NCBI GenBank assembly: GCA_003455715.1
Contig: DMQJ01000307.1
Location: 968 to 10,098, forward strand
Direction of reading: 5' to 3'
Source of the DNA: Acidimicrobiaceae bacterium
Lineage (GTDB): Bacteria; Actinomycetota; Acidimicrobiia; Acidimicrobiales; Ilumatobacteraceae
Length of the DNA stretch: 9,131 nucleotides
Below, piece after piece: positions 1 through 5,708 of the stretch. Made by a program: the position numbers and the translations under genes. Under the pieces are notes generated by a model. It saw nothing but the letters and a program-made list of their open reading frames with translations. It did no database searches and was not told the DNA's origin. Every line of letters begins with the position of its first letter. Position 1 is the first letter of the stretch.

Positions 1-1029
1 GGCGACAGCGGCACCTTCGCCGACCGCATGCTCATGGAGGGCGACCCGTTCACCCTGCTCGAAGGAATGGCCATCGCTGGCTGGGCGGTGGGTGCTCACG
101 AGGGCTACATCTACGTTCGCAGCGAGTACCCCGACGCGGTGGTGGCATTGGAGGCTGCTGCTGCGGCCGCCCGTCAGGCCGGCTGGCTCGGCCCCAACGT
201 GCTGGGCAGTGGGTTCGCGTTCGACGTGCATGTGCGCGTCGGGGCAGGGGCCTACATCTGCGGTGAAGAGACGGCGCTGCTGGAGAGCCTGGAGGGTCGC
301 CGGGGCGTGGTGGGCGCCAAGCCGCCGCTGCCCGCGCTCGAAGGTCTGTGGGGTAAGCCCACGGTGGTGAACAACGTGCTCAGCCTGGGCACGGTGCCGG
401 CCATCCTGGCCGACGGAGGCGCCGCGTACGCCGCCCTTGGCGTGGGCCGCAGCCGAGGCACGCAGGTGTTCCAGTTGGCTGGCAACATCGCTCGTGGCGG
501 CATCATCGAAACGCCCTTCGGTATCACCCTCGGCGAGTTGGTGGAGGGCCTCGGTGGCGGAAGCCTCAGCGGTCGTCCCATCCGGGCCGTGCAGGTGGGT
601 GGCCCGCTGGGCGCCTACCTGCCGGTGGAGCGCTTCGACTTGCCCATGGACTACGAGGCGTTCGCCGCGGCCGACGCACTGGTGGGCCACGGTGGCATCG
701 TGGTGTTCGACGACACGGTCGACATGGCCGAACAGGCGCGTTTCGCGATGGAGTTCTGCGCCGCTGAAAGCTGCGGCAAGTGCACGCCGTGCCGCATCGG
801 CAGCACCCGCGGCGTGGAGCTGATCGACAAGATCCGCGCCGGGCACGACGTGGTCGACAACCTGGAAACCCTGCAGGATCTCTGCGAGGTGATGGCCGAC
901 GGTTCGCTGTGTGCCATGGGCGGCCTCACGCCGATGCCCGTGCGCAGCGCTCTGCATCACTTCACCGCCGACTTCCACCGTGCCAACGTCTCTGGTGCAA
1001 CGCCCGCTTCTCAAGGAGCCCCCGCATGA
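1..1029 (+). CDS. fdsB: NAD-dependent formate dehydrogenase beta subunit (NuoF-like), 5'-truncated
   Basis: This is the C-terminal 342 residues of the diaphorase subunit, which passes electrons from the formate-oxidising alpha subunit through FMN and a [4Fe-4S] cluster to NAD+ in the cytoplasm. The reading frame is open to the left edge, and the nine codons before the first ATG at 28 already match the family (GDSGTFADR), so the gene starts outside the window. Visible NuoF-family landmarks are MEGDP (window residues 12-16), the flavin/NADH-site motif YICGEET (85-91), and a C-terminal cluster motif with Cys258, Cys261, Cys264 and Cys304 (spacing 2, 2, 39). The N-terminal thioredoxin-like part expected in FdsB is not visible. 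The stop overlaps the fdsA start (ATGA), which indicates translational coupling. NuoF of complex I is the alternative, but fusion to a formate dehydrogenase alpha gene in one operon makes FdsB much more likely. An fdsG-like gene is expected upstream. Confidence 0.93.
   Translation, partial: GDSGTFADRMLMEGDPFTLLEGMAIAGWAVGAHEGYIYVRSEYPDAVVALEAAAAAARQAGWLGPNVLGSGFAFDVHVRVGAGAYICGEETALLESLEGRRGVVGAKPPLPALEGLWGKPTVVNNVLSLGTVPAILADGGAAYAALGVGRSRGTQVFQLAGNIARGGIIETPFGITLGELVEGLGGGSLSGRPIRAVQVGGPLGAYLPVERFDLPMDYEAFAAADALVGHGGIVVFDDTVDMAEQARFAMEFCAAESCGKCTPCRIGSTRGVELIDKIRAGHDVVDNLETLQDLCEVMADGSLCAMGGLTPMPVRSALHHFTADFHRANVSGATPASQGAPA
1013..1018 (+). promoter_or_regulatory. Ribosome binding site of fdsA
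   Basis: AAGGAG lies inside the last codons of fdsB, 7 nt before the ATG at 1026. It fixes the fdsA start, because the open frame extends about 80 codons further upstream inside fdsB. Confidence 0.85.
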
Positions 1030-4000
1030 CGCTCATCGAACGCGACCTGGGCACCCCCGCCCCCGATCGACGGGAACGTACGCCCGCCGAGGCCACGGTG
1101 GAGGTCACCATCGACGGGCAGCGCATCGCCGTGGCCGAGGGCACGTCGGTGATGCGTGCTGCTGCCCTGGCCGGTGTGGATGTACCGAAGCTGTGCGCAA
1201 CCGATCGCCTCGACCCGTTCGGGTCGTGCCGCCTGTGCCTCGTGGAAATCGACGGCCGCAAGGGCACGCCCGCGTCGTGCACCACCCCGTGCACCCCCGA
1301 CATGGTGGTCACCACCCAGTCGCCGAAGCTCGAGCGTCTGCGCCGCGGCGTGATGGAGCTGTACATCAGCGACCACCCGCTCGACTGCCTCACGTGCGCC
1401 GCCAACGGCGACTGCGAGTTGCAAGACATGGCGGGGGCCGTGGGCTTGCGCGAAGTGCGCTACGGGTACGAGGGCGAGAACCACCTCGACCTGACGAAAG
1501 ACACCAGCAACCCGTACTTCACGTTCGACTCGTCGAAGTGCATCGTGTGCTCGCGTTGCGTGCGCGCCTGCGAGGAGATCCAGGGCACGTTCGCCCTCAC
1601 CATCGAAGGTCGCGGCTTCGGGTCTCGCGTGGCCGCCGGCGCCAACGGCAACTTCTTCGACAGCGCGTGTGTGAGCTGTGGCGCGTGCGTGCAGGCGTGC
1701 CCCACGGCCACGCTCACCGAGAACACGGTCATCGAGCTCGGCCAGCCGCGGCGCACCGTCCTCACCACCTGCGCCTACTGCGGTGTCGGCTGCTCGTTCA
1801 AGGCCGAGATGCAGGGCGAGACCGTCGTGCGCATGGTGCCCTACAAAGACGGCGGCGCCAACGAGGGCCACTCGTGCGTGAAGGGCCGCTTCGCGTGGGG
1901 GTACGCCACCCACCAGGAGCGTGTGCTCAACCCACTGGTTCGCGACTCCATCGCCGACGAGTGGCGTGAAGTGTCGTGGGCGGAGGCCATCGAGTTCGCC
2001 GCGGCTCGCTTCAAGGCCATCCAGGCCCGCCACGGCCGCACCTCCATCGGCGGCATCACCTCGTCGCGCTGCACCAACGAAGAGGTCTTCGTGGTGCAGA
2101 AGATGATCCGCACCGCGTTCGGCAACAACAACGTCGACACGTGCGCTCGCGTGTGCCACTCGCCCACGGGCTTCGGGTTGAAGCAGGCATTCGGCACGTC
2201 GGCCGGCACCCAAGACTTCAAGTCGGTCGAGCACGCCGACGTCATCCTGCTCATCGGCGCCAACCCCACCGACGCGCACCCCGTGTTCGCCTCGCGCATG
2301 AAGAAGCGCCTGCGCGAAGGGGCGAAGCTCATCGTGGTGGATCCGCGTCGCATCGACCTGGTGAAGACCCCGCACATCCAGGCATCGCACTTCCTCCAGC
2401 TGCGGCCGGGCACCAACGTGGCAGTGGTCAACGCGCTCGCGCACGTCATCGTCACCGAGGGCCTCATCGATGAGCGCTTCGTCGCCGAGCGCTGCGACCC
2501 GGCAGCGTTCGCGCAGTGGGCCGAGTTCATCCGTCGCCCCGAGAACAGCCCGGAGGCCATGGAAGCCCACAGTGGGGTTCCCGCCGCCGAACTGCGCGCC
2601 GCGGCGCGCCTGTACGCCACCGGCGGCAATGGGGCCATCTATTACGGCCTCGGTGTCACCGAGCACAGCCAGGGCAGCACGATGGTGATGGGCATGGCCA
2701 ACCTGGCCATGGCCACCGGCAACCTCGGCCGCGACGGTGTGGGCGTCAACCCGCTGCGTGGCCAGAACAACGTGCAGGGCTCGTGCGACATGGGTTCGTT
2801 CCCGCACGAGCTCAGCGGTTACCGCCACGTCAGCGACGACGCGACCCGCTCGATGTTCGAGGCGCTGTGGGGCGTGGAGTTGCTGCCCCAGCCCGGTCTG
2901 CGCATCCCCAACATGCTCGATGCCGCCATCTCCGGCTCGTTCAAGGGCATGTTCATCCAAGGTGAAGACATCGCCCAGAGCGACCCCAACACCATCCACG
3001 TGGAGTCGGCGTTGGCCGCGATGGAACTGGTGGTGGTGCAAGACCTGTTCCTCAACGAGACCGCCCGCTTCGCGCACGTGTTCTTCCCCGGCACCAGCTT
3101 CTTGGAGAAGGACGGCACGTTCACCAACGCCGAGCGGCGTATCAACCGTGTGCGCCCGGCGATGCGCCCCCGCAACGGCATGCACGAGTGGCAGGCGGTA
3201 TGCGAACTGGCTACGGCGATGGGCGCTCCGATGCACTACGACCAGCCGTCGCAGATCATGGACGAAATCGCTGCGCTCACGCCCACCTTCGCCGGGGTGA
3301 GCTTCGCCCGCCTCGACGCCGAGGGCAGCGTGCAGTGGCCGTGCAACGCCGACCGCCCGCACGGCACGCCCATCATGCACCAGGGCACGTTCGTGCGCGG
3401 CCTGGGCAAGTTCACGCCCACCCCCTACGTGCCCACCGACGAGAAGGGCACCCGCCGGTTCCCGCTGCTGCTCACCACCGGCCGCATCCTCAGCCAGTAC
3501 AACGTGGGGGCACAGACGCGCCGTACGCAGAACGTGCAGTGGCACCCGGAAGACATCCTCGAGATCCACGTCGCCGACGCGGAAGAGCGTGGCATCGCCG
3601 ACGGCGACACCGTCACCCTCGGCAGCCGCGTGGGTGCCACCACGCTCAAGGCGATGATCTCCGACCGGGTGCCGCAGGGCGTGGTGTACACCACGTTCCA
3701 CCACCCGGTCAGCGGGGCCAACGTGGTCACCACGAAGTACAGCGACTGGGCCACCAACTGCCCGGAGTACAAGGTCACTGCCGTGCAGGTGTTCCCCGGT
3801 TCCGCCGCGGCGACCGTAGAGACCGATCACCCCGAGCACCGCTTGGGCGCCTTGGTGCGCATGGCCAACCAGATCGCTCGCCAAATGGCTGCCGACCCCA
3901 CCGCCGATGCCGTGAGTGCCACCGCCGCTCACCTCGACAGCTTCTGGGAGGCCGAGATGCGCGCCGATCTGGCTCGGGCCATCGAGGGCGGCACCGTCAC

Positions 4001-4052
4001 CGTCGACGACGTGGCGGTGCAGGCACTGCAGCGCCTCACCGTCACCGCCTGA
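1026..4052 (+). CDS. fdsA: NAD-dependent formate dehydrogenase catalytic alpha subunit with C-terminal FdsD-like domain
   Basis: This 1008-residue subunit oxidises formate to CO2 at a bis-MGD Mo (or W) centre and passes electrons along an Fe-S chain to FdsB. Domains in order: plant-type [2Fe-2S] (Cys57, 68, 71, 85); NuoG-type His/Cys [4Fe-4S] (His117, Cys121, 124, 130); two ferredoxin-type [4Fe-4S] (Cys172/175/178/182 and Cys215/218/221/225); a [4Fe-4S] at the start of the molybdopterin domain (Cys249, 252, 256, 284); the oxidoreductase body; and a dinucleotide-binding domain near 815-925. The active-site pair is Cys377-His378, encoded by TGC, so it is not selenocysteine. Lys286 and Arg578 keep the spacing known for the catalytic Lys and Arg in Rhodobacter capsulatus FdsA. 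Residues ~937-1003 resemble FdsD. The ATG at 1026 is chosen because AAGGAG (1013-1018) lies 7 nt upstream and because it gives the ATGA overlap with fdsB; the frame is open further upstream, but that part reads through fdsB out of frame. Confidence 0.96.
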   Translation: MTLIERDLGTPAPDRRERTPAEATVEVTIDGQRIAVAEGTSVMRAAALAGVDVPKLCATDRLDPFGSCRLCLVEIDGRKGTPASCTTPCTPDMVVTTQSPKLERLRRGVMELYISDHPLDCLTCAANGDCELQDMAGAVGLREVRYGYEGENHLDLTKDTSNPYFTFDSSKCIVCSRCVRACEEIQGTFALTIEGRGFGSRVAAGANGNFFDSACVSCGACVQACPTATLTENTVIELGQPRRTVLTTCAYCGVGCSFKAEMQGETVVRMVPYKDGGANEGHSCVKGRFAWGYATHQERVLNPLVRDSIADEWREVSWAEAIEFAAARFKAIQARHGRTSIGGITSSRCTNEEVFVVQKMIRTAFGNNNVDTCARVCHSPTGFGLKQAFGTSAGTQDFKSVEHADVILLIGANPTDAHPVFASRMKKRLREGAKLIVVDPRRIDLVKTPHIQASHFLQLRPGTNVAVVNALAHVIVTEGLIDERFVAERCDPAAFAQWAEFIRRPENSPEAMEAHSGVPAAELRAAARLYATGGNGAIYYGLGVTEHSQGSTMVMGMANLAMATGNLGRDGVGVNPLRGQNNVQGSCDMGSFPHELSGYRHVSDDATRSMFEALWGVELLPQPGLRIPNMLDAAISGSFKGMFIQGEDIAQSDPNTIHVESALAAMELVVVQDLFLNETARFAHVFFPGTSFLEKDGTFTNAERRINRVRPAMRPRNGMHEWQAVCELATAMGAPMHYDQPSQIMDEIAALTPTFAGVSFARLDAEGSVQWPCNADRPHGTPIMHQGTFVRGLGKFTPTPYVPTDEKGTRRFPLLLTTGRILSQYNVGAQTRRTQNVQWHPEDILEIHVADAEERGIADGDTVTLGSRVGATTLKAMISDRVPQGVVYTTFHHPVSGANVVTTKYSDWATNCPEYKVTAVQVFPGSAAATVETDHPEHRLGALVRMANQIARQMAADPTADAVSATAAHLDSFWEAEMRADLARAIEGGTVTVDDVAVQALQRLTVTA
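3834..4034 (+). other. FdsD-like (formate dehydrogenase delta) domain fused to the FdsA C-terminus
   Basis: Residues ~937-1003 of the alpha subunit follow the end of the dinucleotide-binding domain. They contain LVRMANQIARQM (943-954), a small helix-rich segment with AAHLDSFWEAEMR (967-979), and a final short helix ending QALQRL. The order RMANQI, then a His-x-x-x-FW motif with a following MR, is the pattern I recall for the stand-alone delta subunit FdsD, a short protein encoded at the end of fdsGBACD operons. Usual alpha subunits are around 950-960 residues, while this one is 1008, and the extra length falls here. The family assignment is from memory of the motif and was not tested by alignment. 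Confidence 0.72.
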
Positions 4053-4100
4053 GGGCACGCGTCTATCGGACGGGTGGAAGGTCGCGTCAGCGCGGATTGC

Positions 4101-4136
4101 GGCGTGTTCGCTCGCCCATGGGCGCGATTTCACGCC
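4101..4136 (+). terminator. Possible terminator hairpin of the fds operon
   Basis: The arms GGCGTG (4101-4106) and CACGCC (4131-4136) are perfect complements. Inside them TCG (4108-4110) can pair with CGA (4125-4127), and the apex is the 12-bp palindrome CGCCCATGGGCG (4113-4124). It starts 48 nt after the fdsA stop. There is no T-tract after the stem, so canonical intrinsic termination is not shown. Hairpins without T-tracts are common at gene ends in actinobacteria. Confidence 0.4.
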
Positions 4137-4180
4137 ACTGCGAGGGGCAATCGGGTGCACGTCTCCGGCCCTGCCCGCCG

Positions 4181-4240
4181 CCGACCCACCCGAGTGAGAC
4201 CCGACCCACCCGAGTGAGACCCGACCCACCCGAGTGAGAG
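4181..4240. repeat. Three 20-bp tandem repeats
   Basis: The unit CCGACCCACCCGAGTGAGAC occurs head to tail at 4181-4200, 4201-4220 and 4221-4240, identical except for the last base of the third copy (G). Each unit carries a TGA. Because 20 is not a multiple of 3, the TGAs at 4195, 4215 and 4235 fall in all three forward frames. On the - strand the array reads as repeated GGGTGGGTCGGG blocks separated by 8 nt, a pattern compatible with a G-quadruplex. Confidence 0.95.
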
Positions 4241-4249
4241 GCCGCAACG

Positions 4250-4295
4250 GAGTGCCCACTCGCCTCCCGGGGCGCGAGTGTCCACTCGGGTCCCG
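4250..4295. repeat. Pair of imperfect 20-bp repeats with GAGTG-NN-CACTC cores
   Basis: Positions 4250-4269 and 4276-4295 match at 17 of 20 bases. Each begins with a short dyad, GAGTG then two bases then CACTC. The second copy contains CACTCGGGT (4283-4291), the exact reverse complement of ACCCGAGTG in each preceding tandem repeat, for example 4228-4236. The repeats and the tandem array therefore look like parts of one structured element. Confidence 0.75.
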
Positions 4296-4318
4296 GCCGG
4301 CACGAGCCGTGCCGCCGG
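4293..4318 (+). other. GC-rich hairpin in the spacer
   Basis: CCGG (4293-4296) and CGGCAC (4298-4303) pair with GTGCCG (4309-4314) and CCGG (4315-4318), giving ten base pairs around a 5-nt loop with one bulged C at 4297. No T-tract follows. It lies 123 nt before the kinase start. It could be a terminator for readthrough from the fds operon or simply part of the repeat element it overlaps. Confidence 0.4.
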
Positions 4319-4425
4319 AGTCGGATCAGACGCGCCGTGTGATCGTGCTGCGAGTCGACCACCGCTCTGATGTGTACCGCCATCGGTAAGGCCGCCGGGA
4401 GCCGCGCGCCCGCCCGCGTCGAGAC

Positions 4426-4432
4426 GGGGGAG
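4426..4432 (+). promoter_or_regulatory. Ribosome binding site deciding the kinase start
   Basis: GGGGGAG ends 9 nt before the ATG at 4442. The frame is open further upstream to an ATG at 4370, but that would add a 24-residue extension before the P-loop strand. The site supports the shorter form. Confidence 0.65.
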
Positions 4433-4441
4433 ACTGTGCCC

Positions 4442-5008
4442 ATGCCGCAACTTGTGTTGGTCAACGGACCCCCCGGCTCGGGTAAGTCGACACTCGCTCG
4501 TCGCTACGCCGCTGAGCACGACCGAGCGGCGCTCGTAGAGTTCGACGAATTGCGGATGATGCTGCCGAACTGGCAGCGCGACGAGGCCACCAGGCTCGCC
4601 GCCCGGGACCTCGCTGGAGCAGCGATCGTCGAGCACTTGACGGCACGGCGAGATGTGATCGTGCCACAGTTCTTCGGCCGGCTCGGTTTCATCGTTGTGC
4701 TTCAGGGCTTGGCTCGCGAGCACGACGCGGAGTTCATCGAGGTAGTCCTCGAGATCGACGCAGCGGTGGCGATCGAACGTTTCCGCTTGCGCAGGCAGAA
4801 GTTGCGCGAACACGGCGAGCACCACCCCGAGGGCGACATCTCCGACGCTGACATCGAGGCCTTCATCATCGACTCGGTGGGCCGTCTCGCCCGCTTGCCG
4901 ACAGCGCGCCCCGTCACCCGAATCGTCCCGGTCGCACGCGAAGCATCGGCCGACCAGGTCTACGAGTTGTTCCTCTCGGTGCTCGGCGGCACCACCCCGC
5001 AGCCGTGA
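4442..5008 (+). CDS. P-loop NTPase of the AAA_33/small-kinase type, substrate unknown
   Basis: This is a 188-residue cytoplasmic protein. It opens with a beta strand (LVLVN) and a Walker A loop GPPGSGKST (residues 9-17). An acidic FDEL (34-37) after the first helix is in the place where small kinases bind their acceptor or metal. A strand RDVIVPQ (70-76) and an Arg/His-rich stretch (112-128, RFRLRRQKLREHGEHH) that resembles a lid follow. This order is typical of nucleoside- or metabolite-kinase-like P-loop proteins (AAA_33, gluconate/APS-kinase and zeta-toxin relatives), but no substrate motif stands out, so the function is open. It sits alone, 389 bp after fdsA and 46 bp before the Rrf2 gene, and is probably its own transcription unit. 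A GTG at 4436 is a possible alternative start but is too close to the Shine-Dalgarno. Confidence 0.82.
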   Translation: MPQLVLVNGPPGSGKSTLARRYAAEHDRAALVEFDELRMMLPNWQRDEATRLAARDLAGAAIVEHLTARRDVIVPQFFGRLGFIVVLQGLAREHDAEFIEVVLEIDAAVAIERFRLRRQKLREHGEHHPEGDISDADIEAFIIDSVGRLARLPTARPVTRIVPVAREASADQVYELFLSVLGGTTPQP

Positions 5009-5014
5009 CTGCGG
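4997..5014 (+). terminator. Weak hairpin over the kinase stop codon
   Basis: CCGCAG (4997-5002) and CTGCGG (5009-5014) form a 6-bp stem with a 6-nt loop that contains the TGA stop. There is no T-tract. This is a weak terminator candidate. Confidence 0.25.
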
Positions 5015-5020
5015 CAAACC

Positions 5021-5054
5021 TTGGCGGACACTCCAGATCGCTAACCTTCGCCGG
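5021..5054 (+). promoter_or_regulatory. Putative leaderless promoter of the Rrf2 gene with a direct repeat
   Basis: TTGGCG (5021-5026) and TAACCT (5042-5047) could be -35 and -10 boxes with a short 15-bp spacer. The -10-like box ends 7 nt before the ATG at 5055, so transcription would begin at or next to the start codon, and no Shine-Dalgarno is visible. AACCTT occurs at 5017-5022 and again at 5043-5048 with similar flanks, overlapping both boxes. It could be an autoregulatory site. Confidence 0.4.
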
Positions 5055-5543
5055 ATGAGGGTCGGGGCGAAGGCGGACTACGCCATCCGCGCGGTCGTCG
5101 AACTCGCCGCCCGCGGTGCATCGCCCACTTCGCCGGTGAAGGGAGACGCTCTGGCCGACGCGCAGCTCATCCCGATGAAGTTCTGCGAGAACATCCTCGC
5201 CGAGTTGCGCGCCGTCGGGATCGTCGCTTCACGCCGTGGCGCCGAGGGTGGCTACTGGCTGGCGTTGTCGCCCGCGGCGGTACACCTCGGCGACATCATC
5301 CGAGTGATCGAGGGTCCACTTGCGGCCGTGCGGGGTGAGCGGCCCAGCGAGGTCGCTTTCACCGGTTCCGCAGCACCGCTGCGCGAGGTATGGGTTGCGA
5401 CCCGCGCAGCGGTGCGCCGTGTGCTCGATGAAGTCACCGTGGCCGACGTCGTGGACGGCACGCTGCCTCCTGTGGTGAGGGAGCTGCTCGCCGACCCAGG
5501 TGTGTGGGACGCCGTGCAGCCCCCGTCACCGCCCACCGACTGA
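5055..5543 (+). CDS. Rrf2-family transcriptional regulator without Fe-S cysteines
   Basis: This is a 162-residue DNA-binding protein. The N-terminus MRVGAKADYAIRAVVELA is the Rrf2 signature helix. Residues 36-56 (including IPMKFCENIL) form the recognition-helix region, and SRRGAEGGYWLA (59-70) is the wing. HLGDIIRVIEGPL (77-89) leads to the dimer helix. IscR, NsrR and RsrR ligate a cluster through conserved cysteine or histidine residues around 90-110. Here the only cysteine is Cys44 in the DNA-binding domain, so a cluster is not expected, as in the cysteine-metabolism regulator CymR of Bacillus. It lies directly upstream of a sulfonate/sulfate-ester transport operon, which makes sulfur-responsive control a reasonable inference. 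The ligand, or an interacting enzyme of the kind CymR uses, is unknown. Confidence 0.9.
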   Translation: MRVGAKADYAIRAVVELAARGASPTSPVKGDALADAQLIPMKFCENILAELRAVGIVASRRGAEGGYWLALSPAAVHLGDIIRVIEGPLAAVRGERPSEVAFTGSAAPLREVWVATRAAVRRVLDEVTVADVVDGTLPPVVRELLADPGVWDAVQPPSPPTD

Positions 5544-5569
5544 CCCGGCAGCAGACGCGAGTTCCACTG

Positions 5570-5628
5570 CAGCCCGTGTCGCGCGAAATCCGCAACACCC
5601 TGCGGAGAATGCGCGACATGGCGGGCTG
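5570..5628 (+). terminator. Long two-stage hairpin after the Rrf2 gene (terminator or regulatory RNA)
   Basis: Outer stem: CAGCCCG (5570-5576) with CGGGCTG (5622-5628). Next, after a 3-nt bulge (5619-5621): TGTCGCGC (5577-5584) with GCGCGACA (5611-5618). A symmetric 4x4 internal loop (5585-5588 and 5607-5610) follows. Inner stem: TCCGCA (5589-5594) with TGCGGA (5601-5606) around the loop ACACCC. That is 21 Watson-Crick pairs in 59 nt. It begins 27 nt after the Rrf2 stop and ends 35 nt before the -35-like box of the next operon, with no T-tract. It may end or stabilise the Rrf2 transcript. I do not recognise it as a known riboswitch class. Confidence 0.55.
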
Positions 5629-5662
5629 TGACTGGAGCAACCCAGCATTTCCCACTGAATAA

Positions 5663-5708
5663 GTTGACAATGGTAGAATGGATGATAAATATGATCGAGT
5701 ATGTCAAC
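5663..5708 (+). promoter_or_regulatory. AT-rich promoter/operator of the ssuA-like operon
   Basis: A sharp AT-rich island (about 5655-5712) contains a perfect -35 hexamer TTGACA (5664-5669) and TATGAT (5690-5695), which ends 5 nt before the ATG at 5701. The 20-bp spacing is long. An alternative is the extended -10 TGGTAGAAT (5671-5679). GTTGACA (5663-5669) and TGTCAAC (5702-5708) form an exact inverted repeat, centre-to-centre 39 bp, that frames the promoter and enters the start of the gene. The first model gives a leaderless mRNA. The dyad is a candidate operator for the adjacent Rrf2 protein. Confidence 0.6.

Larger units (their letters stand above)
4053..4441. other. Gene-free, repeat- and hairpin-bearing spacer between fdsA and the kinase gene
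   Basis: I find no convincing gene on either strand across these 389 bases. Antisense open frames exist but give repetitive, low-complexity products that merely translate the repeats. The spacer holds a hairpin at 4101-4136, three 20-bp tandem repeats at 4181-4240, two imperfect 20-bp repeats at 4250-4295, a GC-rich hairpin at 4293-4318, and then about 120 bases with no clear promoter before the Shine-Dalgarno of the kinase gene. Confidence 0.7.

Noticed and set aside
2154..2156. Possible selenocysteine at the formate dehydrogenase active site
   Set aside because: The codon is TGC (Cys377) and not TGA. This is a Cys-type enzyme.
1..4052. The first two genes as parts of respiratory complex I (nuoF, nuoG)
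   Set aside because: The second protein has the Cys-His formate dehydrogenase active site with matching Lys and Arg and a molybdopterin dinucleotide-binding domain, and no nuoH-type gene follows.
4181..4240. Tandem repeats as a CRISPR array
   Set aside because: The 20-bp units are directly contiguous with no spacers between them, and no cas gene is present.
1011..4259. A 1082-codon open frame on the - strand covering the whole of fdsA
   Set aside because: It is an antisense shadow from high GC and codon bias: the + strand frame shows every Fe-S ligand and active-site residue of FdsA, while the antisense product is Val/Gly/His/Ala-rich with no recognisable domain.
4130..5017. A 295-codon - strand open frame across the spacer and the kinase gene
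   Set aside because: The + strand encodes an intact P-loop protein with a Shine-Dalgarno. The antisense product only translates the tandem repeats into a Ser/Gly/Val repeat.
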